Below are positions 28,779 through 37,700 of a stretch of 64,000 nucleotides of DNA, piece by piece. The DNA lies in the NCBI RefSeq assembly GCF_034351645.1, contig NZ_CP133782.1:4866001-4930000 (forward strand). Reading direction: 5' to 3'. A program made the position numbers and the translations under genes. The notes under the pieces are model-generated. The model had not been told where the DNA came from, did not search any database, and saw only the letters and a list, made by a program, of their open reading frames with translations. Every line of letters begins with the position of its first letter. Within the stretch, counting starts at the first letter, position 1. This DNA comes from Pseudomonas sp. DC1.2 (GTDB lineage: Bacteria > Pseudomonadota > Gammaproteobacteria > Pseudomonadales > Pseudomonadaceae).

Positions 28779-29435
28779 ATGGATTTCAACCCCCTTGACC
28801 TTATCCTGCATCTCGATGTGTACCTCGATATGCTAGTGACCAATTACGGGCCATGGATATACGCCATCCTGTTTCTAGTGATCTTCTGTGAAACCGGCCT
28901 GGTGGTAATGCCATTCCTGCCGGGCGACTCCCTGCTCTTCATCGCCGGTGCCGTGGCAGCAGGCGGCGGCATGGACCCGGTGCTGCTGGGCGGCCTGTTG
29001 ATGCTGGCGGCGATCCTGGGCGACAGCACCAATTACGTCATCGGCCGAACGGCGGGCGAGAAGCTCTTTAGCAACCCAAACTCGAAAATCTTCCGCCGCG
29101 ACTACCTGCAACAAACCCACGACTTCTACGACAAGCACGGCGGCAAAACCGTGACCTTGGCGCGCTTCCTGCCGATCATCCGCACCTTCGCACCGTTCGT
29201 CGCCGGCGTGGCGAGAATGCCTTACCCACGTTTCTTCGGCTTCAGCGTGCTGGGTACGATTTTTTGGGTCGGCGGCCTGGTTACCCTCGGTTACTTCTTC
29301 GGCAACGTACCGTTCATCAAGAAAAACCTTTCGTTGCTGGTCGTCGGCATCATCCTGCTGTCGCTGCTGCCAATGATCATCGGTATCGTGCGCAGCCGGC
29401 TCGGCGGTTCGAACTCCAAGACCGAAACGCGCTAA
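28779..29435 (+). CDS. DedA-family inner-membrane protein
   Basis: A 218-residue VTT/DedA protein beginning MDFNPLDLILHLDVYL. Family motifs are FCETGLVVMPFLPGDSLLF near residue 40, GDSTNYVIGRTAGEKLF near 83 and the basic signature GGKTVTLARFLPIIRTFAPF near 120 with both conserved arginines. DedA proteins support membrane potential and lipid-carrier recycling; several act as undecaprenyl phosphate flippases. It is a second DedA-domain protein in the window, without the phosphatase domain of the fusion at 10440. mtfA follows six bases after the stop. Confidence 0.92.
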   Translation: MDFNPLDLILHLDVYLDMLVTNYGPWIYAILFLVIFCETGLVVMPFLPGDSLLFIAGAVAAGGGMDPVLLGGLLMLAAILGDSTNYVIGRTAGEKLFSNPNSKIFRRDYLQQTHDFYDKHGGKTVTLARFLPIIRTFAPFVAGVARMPYPRFFGFSVLGTIFWVGGLVTLGYFFGNVPFIKKNLSLLVVGIILLSLLPMIIGIVRSRLGGSNSKTETR

Positions 29436-29441
29436 CTGGCG

Positions 29442-30254
29442 ATGTGGTCCCTCAGCGCCTGGCGACGCCAGCGCACCCTGGCCAAGCACCCGATTGCCGA
29501 TGACCTTTGGCAGCGGGTGCGCCACCACCTAAGCTTTCTCGACGGCCTCAGCACCGAGCAGGACCAGTGGCTACGTGAAGCCTGCGTGCTGTTTCTGCAC
29601 GATAAACACCTGACCGCCCTGCCCGGCGTCGAACTCCATCAGGAGCAACGCCTGCTGCTGGCCGCGCAAGCCCAGTTGCCACTGCTGAACCTGGGCGACC
29701 TGAACTGGTATCAGGGCTTTCACGAAATCGTTCTGTATCCCGATGACTTCCTCAGCCCTCAGCGCCACCGCGATGCCAGCGGCGTCGAACATGAATGGGA
29801 CGGCGAACACAGCGGCGAAGCCTGGCAACAAGGACCGATCATCCTCGCCTGGCCCGGTGTGATGGCGAGCGGTGGTTGGGAAGGCTATAACCTGGTTATC
29901 CACGAACTTGCACACAAACTGGACATGCTCAACGGTGACGCCAACGGCCTGCCGCCGCTGCACCCCGATATGCGCGTCAGTGACTGGGCAACCATCATGC
30001 AAAAGGCCTACGACGACCTAAACCGGCAACTGGACCGCCATCCTGACGCCGAAACCGCCATCGACCCTTACGCCGCCGAGAACCCGGCAGAGTTCTTCGC
30101 CGTCACCAGCGAATACTTCTTCAGCGCGCCGGATTTGCTGCACGAGGCTTATCCACAGGTCTATGAGCAGTTGAAGCTTTTCTACCGGCAGGACCCTTTG
30201 AACAGACTGCGGCAACTTCAGGCGAATGACCCGGTCTATCAGGCACACGACTAA
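29442..30254 (+). CDS. mtfA: MtfA-type zinc peptidase
   Basis: Member of the MtfA (peptidase M90) family; E. coli MtfA binds the regulator Mlc and has aminopeptidase activity. The 270-residue protein has the zinc motif VIHELAHKLDMLNGDANG near residue 150 (HExxH) and ENPAEFFAVTSEYFFSAP near 207 with the downstream metal-ligand glutamate, plus the family block LPGVELHQEQRLLLAAQAQL near 60. No signal peptide, so cytosolic. The close spacing to dedA suggests one transcript. Confidence 0.92.
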   Translation: MWSLSAWRRQRTLAKHPIADDLWQRVRHHLSFLDGLSTEQDQWLREACVLFLHDKHLTALPGVELHQEQRLLLAAQAQLPLLNLGDLNWYQGFHEIVLYPDDFLSPQRHRDASGVEHEWDGEHSGEAWQQGPIILAWPGVMASGGWEGYNLVIHELAHKLDMLNGDANGLPPLHPDMRVSDWATIMQKAYDDLNRQLDRHPDAETAIDPYAAENPAEFFAVTSEYFFSAPDLLHEAYPQVYEQLKLFYRQDPLNRLRQLQANDPVYQAHD

Positions 30255-30299
30255 GGTCTACAAGACCTCTGGTGCGTGGCATCGGTGGCGGAATATGCC

Positions 30300-30346
30300 T
30301 ATAATCGCCGCCACTTTTTGGTCAATCCGACCAAGTGATTTTGGTC
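30300..30346 (+). promoter_or_regulatory. Probable ppa promoter with TTGGTC repeats
   Basis: A perfect -10 hexamer TATAAT lies at 30300-30305, 63 bases before the ppa start, without a clear -35. Just downstream is TTGGTCAATCCGACCAA (30318-30334), an inverted repeat, and a further TTGGTC at 30341. The repeats could be an operator in the leader; no known regulator is recognised. Confidence 0.45.
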
Positions 30347-30367
30347 AACTAACGGGGGCACCGCCCA

Positions 30368-30895
30368 ATGAGCTACAGCAAGATTCCGGCTGGCAAAGAC
30401 CTGCCGAACGACATCTACGTCGCGATCGAGATTCCGGCCAACCACGCGCCGATCAAATACGAAATCGACAAAGACAGCGATTGCCTGTTCGTTGACCGTT
30501 TCATGGCCACCCCGATGTTCTACCCGGCCAACTACGGTTTCATCCCGAACACCCTGGCGGACGACGGTGACCCCCTCGACGTACTGGTCGTGACCCCTTA
30601 CCCGGTTGCCCCTGGTTCGGTCATCCGCGCTCGTCCAATCGGCATTCTGCACATGACCGACGACGGCGGCGGCGATGCCAAAGTCATCGCAGTCCCACAC
30701 GACAAGCTATCGCAGCTGTACGTCGACGTGAAAGAGTGCAGCGATCTGCCACCTCTGCTGATTCAGCAGATCGAGCACTTCTTCGCGAACTACAAAGACC
30801 TCGAAAAAGGCAAATGGGTGAAGATCGAAGGTTGGGGCGACTCAGAAGCCGCTCGCACCGAGATCATGAAGTCGGTTGCAGCCTACAAAGGCTAA
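30368..30895 (+). CDS. ppa: Inorganic pyrophosphatase
   Basis: Family I soluble pyrophosphatase that hydrolyses pyrophosphate and so drives biosynthetic reactions. The 175-residue hexameric-type enzyme has [20 protein letters not shown] near residue 22, [20 protein letters not shown] near 55 and the metal-binding signature [11 protein letters not shown] (D-x-D-P-x-D) near 65. Codon use is strongly biased toward C-ending codons, as in highly expressed genes. A terminator follows 33 bases after the stop. Confidence 0.97.
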   Translation: MSYSKIPAGKDLPNDIYVAIEIPANHAPIKYEIDKDSDCLFVDRFMATPMFYPANYGFIPNTLADDGDPLDVLVVTPYPVAPGSVIRARPIGILHMTDDGGGDAKVIAVPHDKLSQLYVDVKECSDLPPLLIQQIEHFFANYKDLEKGKWVKIEGWGDSEAARTEIMKSVAAYKG

Positions 30896-30928
30896 GACGC
30901 CATGGCGTATTGCGCCTTTGACGACTTG

Positions 30929-30956
30929 AAAAACCCCGGTTAGTCCGGGGTTTTTT
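30929..30956 (+). terminator. Intrinsic terminator of ppa
   Basis: Stem CCCCGG/CCGGGG with loop TTAGT, flanked by an A-run before and TTTTTT after, so extended A-U pairing is possible. It is a textbook factor-independent terminator. Confidence 0.92.
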
Positions 30957-31084
30957 GTGGGTGCTTATAAAGGCGTACTTAAACGGCATGTTTAAAAAGC
31001 TCTAAGCATTGTTTTAATCTGTTTAATTGTTACCCAGCACGTCTTACATAAAGACTTAAAATTCCGGCGTAATTTGAACAGTTG

Positions 31085-31126
31085 GTTTATTCAAACCCTT
31101 AAACCACGCCCGTAAACTCGTGTTTA
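31085..31126. promoter_or_regulatory. Candidate self-operators of the S24 repressor gene
   Basis: Two short dyads with the same half-site lie at the gene start: GTTT-ATTC-AAAC (31085-31096) and TAAAC-TCGT-GTTTA (31113-31126), the second reaching into the start codon. Paired GTTT/AAAC half-sites at fixed places before a repressor gene suggest autorepression. Binding has not been shown. Confidence 0.5.
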
Positions 31127-31869
31127 TGAAAAAGAACACTAGCGGCCCACGGTTTAAAGCACTGCTCCAAGCGGCGAACATCACGACGACAGGATTTGCA
31201 GTCTTCTGGAACACAGAAGCACAAAACATCCACAACTGGTACACCCGCGGTGTGCCCGCCTATCGCATGGAAGAAGTGGCGAGAATACTGTCCGTGAGCA
31301 GCGATTGGCTCAAAACCGGCGAGGGTCCGAAAGACTCGACGCTTCTGCGCGTGTTCGACGAATCCGGTAACACCTTCGACGCCCAGGCCATCCGTGGCGT
31401 CTACACCGTCATCGAGGCCATCGACGTCGAACTTTCCTACTACAAGGAAGTAGCGCGCCCCCACACTGACAAGACCCATGTCGTCGAAGACTCCGAGCAA
31501 TCCATCCGACTACCACGTAGTCACCTCGACTCCCTGGAAATAAATCCACGCGATGCGATATGCACCCGGATGATTGGCAACAGCATGGCCGAGAAAATTG
31601 AAGACGGCTCCACGCTGGCCATTGATCGCGGGCTGACCCAAGTCATCGATGGAGAAATATATGCGATCGAACATGACGGGATGCTACGCATCAAATACTT
31701 GCACCGCATGCCCGGCAATGCCCTGCGATTACGCAGTCACAACAACGCTGAATACCCGGACGAAATATTCAGCGCCAAACTTATCGAAGAGCAAAACATC
31801 AAAATATTGGGATGGGTATTCTGGTGGTCAACACTTAACAAGCGACGCCCGCTGGTGCCGTTCCTGTGA
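31126..31869 (+). CDS. S24/LexA-type transcriptional repressor
   Basis: A 247-residue phage-repressor-like protein. The N-terminal 70 residues form a DNA-binding domain (FKALLQAANITTTGFAVFWN, then MEEVARILSVSSDWLKTGEG, as in CI-like XRE proteins). The C-terminal half is an S24 peptidase fold with the catalytic serine in MIGNSMAEKIEDGS near residue 150 and lysine in DGMLRIKYLHR near 187. The usual Ala-Gly autocleavage bond is not obvious to me; the nearest candidates lie before residue 130. No phage genes flank it, so it is an orphan regulator, probably of SOS- or pyocin-type control. Base composition is lower in GC than its neighbours. Confidence 0.85.
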   Translation: MKKNTSGPRFKALLQAANITTTGFAVFWNTEAQNIHNWYTRGVPAYRMEEVARILSVSSDWLKTGEGPKDSTLLRVFDESGNTFDAQAIRGVYTVIEAIDVELSYYKEVARPHTDKTHVVEDSEQSIRLPRSHLDSLEINPRDAICTRMIGNSMAEKIEDGSTLAIDRGLTQVIDGEIYAIEHDGMLRIKYLHRMPGNALRLRSHNNAEYPDEIFSAKLIEEQNIKILGWVFWWSTLNKRRPLVPFL

Positions 31870-32337
31870 TCACTCGGGCGCAGCACTTTTCACAAGATCG
31901 GTACATGCGCCAGCGATTGGGCAAAGTGACGTAAAAACGTGCAGCCAACGCTCTAAACTGCACGTCCCACTGGGAATCTCCCAAAAAAATCAGTATGCTG
32001 CGCCCCACATTTGCGCATCAACCCGCTTCGCGGCGAAGAATCGCACCGACAAGGCAGATCACTTTCTAGCCAAGTCCCACAGCCGGACGCAAGATCCGGG
32101 TGTACGTTTTGAAGGCCGGCGCGGTTTACCAAAAATAAACCAAGCCAGTCCCCGAGAAGCCGGCCACAAGCCGGCTTTTTAATTGTCCGAAATCACCCGA
32201 GAGCCCACCTGATAGCTCCGCTATTAAAGGTGATTCAGGCGTCCCCCTTTCCAATAGCGTTCAACGCCATTTGGCCCCATGTTAACGCCGACTGCGCCCC
32301 CCAAGAATTGTCCTCCACCCTCCCAGACGATCACGCT
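31870..32337. other. Gene-poor gap between the S24 gene and magF
   Basis: These 468 bases contain no open frame that I can support. Codons starting at 31995 give only a 24-residue peptide. A hairpin at 32157-32177 and short GC-rich inverted patches (for example GCCGGCGC near 32115) suggest that a small transcript could end there, but no promoter is clear. Confidence 0.5.
32157..32180 (+). terminator. Intrinsic terminator in the S24-magF gap
   Basis: Arms AAGCCGG (32157-32163) and CCGGCTT (32171-32177) with a seven-base loop, followed by TTT and AATT. Placed 290 bases after the S24 gene, it could end that transcript or that of an unannotated small RNA on the plus strand. Confidence 0.75.
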
Positions 32338-33153
32338 TCACGGATAACTAAACGACCTAACCAGCGTCAACTCCCCCACCGCCCGCATCGGCACCACGAA
32401 CGTTTCCATTTTCTCGTTCGGTGTTCCCTCTTCCGTAATCACCGTCACTTGCGCCGTGGTCAGCGGCTGCACCGCATCCGTCTGCCCGTCTTCATCACTG
32501 CGATAGCCGCCGCCGAAGTAGTTCACATAGATCAGGTATTGGCCTTTGATCGGCGCAGGCATGGAGAAGATTTCCGGGCCATAGCCGGTGGTGACATCGA
32601 CGTCGAGTGCAGCGCCGTTGGGCGCCACCCGGTTGCCGTACCAGATGTGCGCACCGTCGGGGGTGATGAGGTGTAAGTCGAGGTCCGTGTTGTCGCTATC
32701 CCACGACAGCAGCACCCGCAGTTTGGCCGGTGTGGCGCCGCCACTGGCGTGGAGAAACTGTGTTCGATGGCGCTGTTGGCCGTCAGGGCTGCGTACTTCG
32801 ACGCTGTTGCTGCCGCTGGGAAATGAATACGGGCGATCAAAGTGCCCGGCGGGGTCGATTTTTAGCGGCATGCTGATGCCGTTGACGATCAGTCGGCCGG
32901 GGTCGTTGGACTTGGGTGTGGCTTTGATCTGGCCGCTGATACGCGCGGTGTTGGCCTGACCGAGCGGTGTGTTCACCGAGGAGGCTGGGTAGTTGACCGT
33001 CTGGCGGTAGTTTTCGCCTTCGCCCTCGACAGCCCCCGTGCGCCAGCCGCCGACGGGGGTGTCGAGTTTGACGGCGGCGTCGGCGGCGAAGGACGTCGGC
33101 AACACGCAGAAGGTGCAGAGGAACAGGAAGACCTGTGGATAACTGAGTTTCAT
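32338..33153 (-). CDS. magF: MagF-like DUF2135 periplasmic protein
   Basis: Last gene of the alpha-2-macroglobulin operon (yfaP position). The 271-residue protein has a signal peptide ending near SFAADA and a DUF2135 domain in its C-terminal half (LRVLLSWDSDNTDLDLHLIT, DGAHIWYGNRVAPNGAALDV, YLIYVNYFGG). In P. aeruginosa MagF has been reported to link MagD to the peptidoglycan synthase PBP1b. It is a paralogue of the first gene, MagA: both share the opening PVGGWR, the phrase SNSVEVRS and the DUF2135 end. Four bases separate it from magE. Confidence 0.88.
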   Translation of the reverse strand: MKLSYPQVFLFLCTFCVLPTSFAADAAVKLDTPVGGWRTGAVEGEGENYRQTVNYPASSVNTPLGQANTARISGQIKATPKSNDPGRLIVNGISMPLKIDPAGHFDRPYSFPSGSNSVEVRSPDGQQRHRTQFLHASGGATPAKLRVLLSWDSDNTDLDLHLITPDGAHIWYGNRVAPNGAALDVDVTTGYGPEIFSMPAPIKGQYLIYVNYFGGGYRSDEDGQTDAVQPLTTAQVTVITEEGTPNEKMETFVVPMRAVGELTLVRSFSYP

Positions 33154-33156
33154 GGC

Positions 33157-34776
33157 CTATTCCAGCAAGAGGTGGCGGGCGAGCCCTTCGATGTAGATTT
33201 CATCCTGGCCGTTGGGGTGTGCGTCGAAGGCCAGGTGCAGGTATTCGTGGGTCAGGTCGAGTCGGTCTTGCAGCGACAGCACGCCGCGCACGTAAATGCG
33301 CTGGCGCTCACGGTCAACGTAGGGACGGCCGAAGGCCAGGCGGCAGACGGCGAAGGTGCTGACTTCGTTGTAGCCGACCTCATTTTCGAGGCGTTGGCGC
33401 CAGCCGCGACGCTGGTTGAGCAGCCAGTCTTGCGCGGCGGGCAATGCTTCGCAGGAGGCTACCGGATTGTCCCAACGGCTGAGGCTGGCGCGCGGGTAGG
33501 CGTGCAACAAAATGGCGTCGTAGCGTTGGCCGGCATTGGCTTGTTCGACGGCTTGTTGCCAGGAGAGTTTGTCCAGACCGGGCTGGTCGGAGTGGTAGGT
33601 GACGGTACTGCCGGCCAGGACGAGGTCACTGGTCCACGCCGCGATGTAGCGCGATTGTGCGGTGGCCGGGCGCGGGGCGACGCGTTGGCGGCTGCTGCTG
33701 TCGTCGATGCTCAGGCAGTCGCCGTTGCGGGTGGCGTTTTGCAGCAGGTAGGTTCTGATCGCGATGGCCAGTGCTTTGGCGGCCTCAACAGGTTCGGATT
33801 TGGCTTCCCGTTGCAGGACGCGGGCGACGTATTCTTCGCGGTCCAGACGCGCAACGAGTTTGTCTTTCAGCAGAAAGAGTTCGCCGTCGCTGTGGATATC
33901 CAGTTGATTGCCGCTGGCGAATTCGACGCGATAGTCGCCTTGCAACGGCCCGGAGTCAGCAACCCGATCCCCGGCCAAAACGCGGCTGATCGGATAACGT
34001 GAAAACAGTCCGACCTCAACACAACGCCCGACATCCGCAGGCCAATCCGCCGGCAACACCGACGCCAACGCCTCCCCGTAATTGCGCAGCACCTGTTGAC
34101 TGGTCCCGCGCCCACCGGCCCAGATCGGCGCGCCATCCACCGTCCAACCGGCGAACCCGCCCTGACGCGACGTTGGGTCCTGATCGCCCAACCAGCTCCA
34201 GGTTTTGACCCGCAACCGGCCACCCATTTCACCCACGAGATTGCCGTCAGCGGCGTTCAACACCACGTCCAGCAGCACTCGCCGCGCCTGATCCTGCGCC
34301 GGCATCACGGCCAGCACCTTAAGCAATTCGGCCACGGGAACTCGCGTCGAAGGCTGCAATGACTGCACGTTCAGCAGCCACTCCGGCGCCTGTCGAGCCT
34401 GCCAATACGTGCGCCAATCAGCATTAACAATGCCCAGCCGCGCTGGCTCAAAGTACAACCCGCAAGATTTGACCAACGCCTCATCCCGCTCAATTTTGCC
34501 GCCGGCCGTGCAGCAATAAACTTCCTCCTTCGATTGCCCACGACACTCATACGCCGGTTCACGGGCGCCGGTGTCCGCCAACCAAGCGTAGACAAACAAC
34601 TTCCACACACTGCCCAGCGGCGTTTGTAAATCCGTCGGTAACAGCTCACGGGATATCAACTGAGTGCGGCCCAACGACAACAACTCACCTTTAAAGCCTA
34701 GCCGCAGCGGCTCGTCCTGCGCTGTCGCCAGCGCAGGGATCAAACACAGCAGCAACCAGACCCGTAGCCAGCTCAT
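33157..34776 (-). CDS. magE: MagE-like DUF2300 (YfaQ) protein
   Basis: A 539-residue periplasmic protein with signal MSWLRVWLLLCLIPALATAQ. It carries two DUF2300-type segments: the first around residues 20-200 resembles a degenerate penicillin-binding fold (VWKLFVYAWLADTG), the second around 300-520 resembles SpoIID-like amidase enhancers (LDREEYVARVLQREAKSEPV, AKALAIAIRTYLLQNATR). The C-terminus ends with a DRLDLTHEYLHLAF stretch containing an HExxH-like HEYLH. The role within the mag complex is not known. The ATG lies one base after the magD stop. Confidence 0.86.
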   Translation of the reverse strand: MSWLRVWLLLCLIPALATAQDEPLRLGFKGELLSLGRTQLISRELLPTDLQTPLGSVWKLFVYAWLADTGAREPAYECRGQSKEEVYCCTAGGKIERDEALVKSCGLYFEPARLGIVNADWRTYWQARQAPEWLLNVQSLQPSTRVPVAELLKVLAVMPAQDQARRVLLDVVLNAADGNLVGEMGGRLRVKTWSWLGDQDPTSRQGGFAGWTVDGAPIWAGGRGTSQQVLRNYGEALASVLPADWPADVGRCVEVGLFSRYPISRVLAGDRVADSGPLQGDYRVEFASGNQLDIHSDGELFLLKDKLVARLDREEYVARVLQREAKSEPVEAAKALAIAIRTYLLQNATRNGDCLSIDDSSSRQRVAPRPATAQSRYIAAWTSDLVLAGSTVTYHSDQPGLDKLSWQQAVEQANAGQRYDAILLHAYPRASLSRWDNPVASCEALPAAQDWLLNQRRGWRQRLENEVGYNEVSTFAVCRLAFGRPYVDRERQRIYVRGVLSLQDRLDLTHEYLHLAFDAHPNGQDEIYIEGLARHLLLE

Positions 34777-34777
34777 G

Positions 34778-37700
34778 TCAGTGGACCGTGGCTTGGCCGA
34801 GGGCCGGCTTCTGTTCCTGCGCCTGGTGCTGTGGCGCATAGACCTGAGTGAAACGCACCGGCGGTAGATTGAATTGACCTTTCTGCGAGAAACGCACCAA
34901 GTGACGCACACGCAACTCACCGCTCAAGGCGTCCACCGGAATCGCGTAAGCCATTTGCCCCGGTTCAAAACGCGCTTTCTCCAGCGCGGTCGGTTCAGTA
35001 CCGGCCTTGCCCATCAACTTGATGCCCCACGTGGTGCGCTCAACGTCGGCGCCCGGTGGCAGCGGCACTTCGATCATGCCGTAGCGCAGCGGCTTCGGCG
35101 CTTTGCTGGTGATGATCACTTCGTCCAGGTACAGGCTATCGCTCGACAGCGGCTTGTCACCGACGGCTTCAAGTTTGAAGGCGAACGCTTCGTCACCCGG
35201 CACCAGACGCGACAAGCGACGGGTGATGGTCACGGCCATCGGGTCGATTGCCGGTTGTTGGGTCTGATAGCTCAGCGTCGCGCGCAACGGGCGCTCTTGC
35301 GTCCCCGTCACCGACAACAGGGCAGGCACGGGCGCAGCACCCTGCCACGTCCAGTACACCTCACCGCTATCACCGTATTTTTTCTTCCAGCCGTCACCCG
35401 GCGCCAAGGCGATGGTGGGCGAGGCCTGCTCGATGCTACGTTGCAACCAGGTCAGCGCCAAGGCGCGTTCCAGGGTCGATTGCTGTGGCAACAAACGTTG
35501 CAACAACGCTTGCGCGTGAGCCTGATCGAAGGCTTGCAGCGACAGGTTCAAGGCTTCGGCAAACGGCTGCGAACTCACGGCCAATCGTTGTTGCGCATCC
35601 GCCAATTGACGGTTGAACGCATCTGGCAGAGCCACTTTCGACTGCTTGGCCAAAGAAGCGGTCAACGCACGCGCCGCCGCCAACCCCAGCGCTGAATCGG
35701 GATCGCTCATGACGATGCTGTCTTCACCATCGTCCATCAGGTTTGCGGCATTGCCATCGCCAGCCTTCGCCAGGTCATCCATCAAACCGCTGAGCAAGGT
35801 GTTCACCGGCAACTGCATAGACTTGGCAAACGAAAGGGTCAGCGCACGCTGCAACAGTGGCGTGGTCTTCGCCTGTTTCGCGTACACCTCCAACACCCGC
35901 TGCCAATGCTCCGGCGGCAGGCTCAACGACAAAGCTTTGCTGGCGTACCAGTCGGCGTAATAGGCGTATGCGGTCAGGAACGCGTCCGGTTCACCGTCCT
36001 GGCCCCACCAAGTAAAACTCGCCGAAGGACCGGCCATTTGCACCAGTCGCAGCCGGCTGTTTTGCAGGATTAGGCGCAAGCGGTCGCGTACCTGTGGGTT
36101 CGACGACAGCGACGGATAGGCGATGCTCAGCGGCAGCAGACGGCTGGCGGTTTGTTCAACGCCACCATAGGGGTAGCCCAACAAATCGTCGAGGGCCGAG
36201 CGCAATAGCGCTTGCGGGCTGTCATCCAGGCGCAGGCGAATATCCGTGGCGTCGACCGGCAGCGTCAGCGGCGTTTCACCGCTGACCACGTTCAGGCTTT
36301 GGCTGCGCGTCACTTGCCAACCCTCACCGCTCGCGGCCAGGCGCACAGCCAAGGCATCGACCGTTTTGCCGTCCTGCACCAACTCGGCGGTCCACTCGCC
36401 ATTGGTCAACGCAAACGCCGGCAGTGCGATGTAGTTGATGCCGTTGTTCAGAGTCACCGGCACCCGCTGATCGGCGGCGCCGTAATGAATCACCAGCTCA
36501 GCCTTGACCGGTTTCTCGGCCTGACTGAACGCAAACACACCGAGATCCGGTTTGTCACCGGTACGGAATTTGGTCGGACCGCTCCACTTCAGGTACAGCG
36601 GTTTTTCCGAACGAACGAATTGTTTTTTCTGCCCAACCTGACCGTCATCGGCGATGGCACGGGCGGTGATGCGCCAGCGGGTCAGCGAGTCCGGCATTTT
36701 GAAGGTGAAGCGGGTTTTGCCGTTGGCGTCGGTCACCAATTCAGGCTGCCATGCAGCGGTATCGACGTCCTCACGGCGCGGCCGCTCCAACACTTTCACT
36801 CCACGCTCGCTGCGGTTGGCTTTGCCCGGCGCGCCTGGGCTGCCCGGTAACGCAACGTCATAACTGATGAACGACAAACTCGCGCTGGTACGCACGTTAT
36901 TGCGGCGCGGGTGATAGAAGAATTGGTCGATGCTCGGCGCGACTTCCGGTTGCAGCGCGTAGATCATTTCGTCGACCACGCTGACCGTCAGGTGCGCCGG
37001 GATTGGCTTGCCGGCGAACTGCGTGGTCAGGTCCACCGACACGGTATCGCCTGGCTGATAAGCCTCTTTGTCAGTGGCAATCGCCACGTCGATTTGCGGC
37101 GTAATCACCTTGATGCCGGCGTTCTGAAAGCTGTACTGACCGCCCTTGGTGTACAACACCGAGAACGTCAGGTTCGGTGCGAAGTTATCCTTCACCGCAA
37201 TGCGCGCGCGGTATTGGGTGTCGCTGAGTTTTTCCATCTTCAGCCAATCGCCGCCCTTGGACAGCAGCGCCGTAGCCTCGACCTTGTCCCGCTCCAGCGA
37301 CAACAGCGCATCGCTGACAGGTTCTGGGAAGGTGATCAATGCAAGCGCTTCGTCGCCAGCCTTGTACTCGGGTTTATCGAGGACAATTTCCACGGTGCCC
37401 GGCACGGCTTTGACGCCATCACCCGTGACCGAATGACCAGTGGCGCCGACCACGCGGCCATGTTCATCCTTCAGGGTCAGGTTATAAGTGCCAGGACGCT
37501 CGAACGCCAGGCTGAAGCCTTGGTCTTTGGCGCTGAGCTTGCCATCGCCGGTGCTCTGGTCTTCCAGACGGACCCAGTTGTAGCTGCTCGCAGTGACGGC
37601 TTTACTTTGCTCGCTGCCACCTTCGTTGGCGTAGCTGAACGCAACCTTGTCGCCCACGGCGCTAAAGCGCTGCGGTGCGCTCAAACGAAAGCTGGCGGCA

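Noticed and set aside
30896..32337. Prophage around the S24 repressor
   Set aside because: No integrase, structural, lysis or att-like genes flank it; both neighbours are housekeeping or mag genes.
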